From DUPH01 sp035449085 (GTDB taxonomy: Bacteria; Verrucomicrobiota; Kiritimatiellia; RFP12; UBA1067): a DNA stretch of 17,317 bases. Position 1 is the stretch's first letter. Each line of letters starts with the position of its first letter. A program made the position numbers and the translations under genes. The notes under the pieces are model-generated. The model was given only the letters and a program-made list of their open reading frames with translations, was not told the DNA's origin and ran no database searches. Where the stretch lies: the NCBI GenBank assembly GCA_035449085.1, contig DAOTKE010000073.1, positions 1 through 17,317 on the forward strand. The letters run 5' to 3'. Positions 17,296-17,317 of this stretch are shown here, piece after piece.

Positions 17296-17317
17296 CTTGC
17301 GAGGCCATCACGAAAAC

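Noticed and set aside
17254..17317. CRISPR array or coding Asp-repeat protein at the right edge
   Set aside because: Units are only 6 bases without spacers, and the Asp-repeat frame has a stop just upstream, so neither a CRISPR nor a supported gene.

Overview
This is a high-GC bacterial chromosomal window, almost fully coding, with two gene blocks that converge near position 9000. Every recognisable gene is a housekeeping or central-metabolism gene. I see no phage, insertion sequence, CRISPR array, toxin-antitoxin pair, tRNA or rRNA. Arginine-phosphorylation genes (mcsA, mcsB, clpC) in a high-GC genome, rpsP-trmD-rplS without rimM, an atypical YbeY motif and a degenerate hexamer array beside gyrA together hint at a PVC-group bacterium, perhaps Kiritimatiellota. 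That placement is an inference from recall, not a demonstrated result.

Left block, plus strand (about 70-9031). A probable promoter with an extended -10 precedes mcsA (zinc-finger/UVR adaptor), mcsB (protein arginine kinase) and clpC (AAA+ unfoldase). These are tightly packed (ATGA overlap, then a 9-nt gap) and form a protein quality-control operon: McsB tags proteins with phospho-arginine, McsA activates or adapts, and ClpC unfolds the tagged proteins for ClpP. No ctsR repressor gene is visible. A second promoter-like site leads into rpsP-trmD-rplS (ribosomal proteins S16 and L19 with the tRNA m1G37 methyltransferase). A hairpin plus T-tract then separates rplS from ybeY (rRNA maturation endonuclease). 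After ybeY come an acyl-CoA synthetase-like AMP-binding enzyme and an exported coiled-coil protein of unknown function.

Right block, minus strand (17101 down to 8901). gyrA (gyrase subunit A) overlaps uvrA (excision-repair ATPase) by 8 bases. Next come a phenylacetate-CoA ligase-like enzyme and an HI0933/BaiN-type flavoprotein. The flavoprotein frame runs 131 bases into the 3' end of the convergent unknown gene. Upstream of gyrA lie a 16-bp perfect palindrome within the promoter region and, at the window edge, a hexamer array with mirror-ordered units.

The points most worth checking are the phospho-arginine operon without ctsR, the isoleucine at the main quinolone-resistance position of GyrA, the altered metal-site motif in YbeY, the lost rimM, the palindromes in the gyrA and rpsP promoter regions, the uncharacterised exported protein, and the odd C-terminus of the flavoprotein. 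I found no clearly novel multi-gene system.
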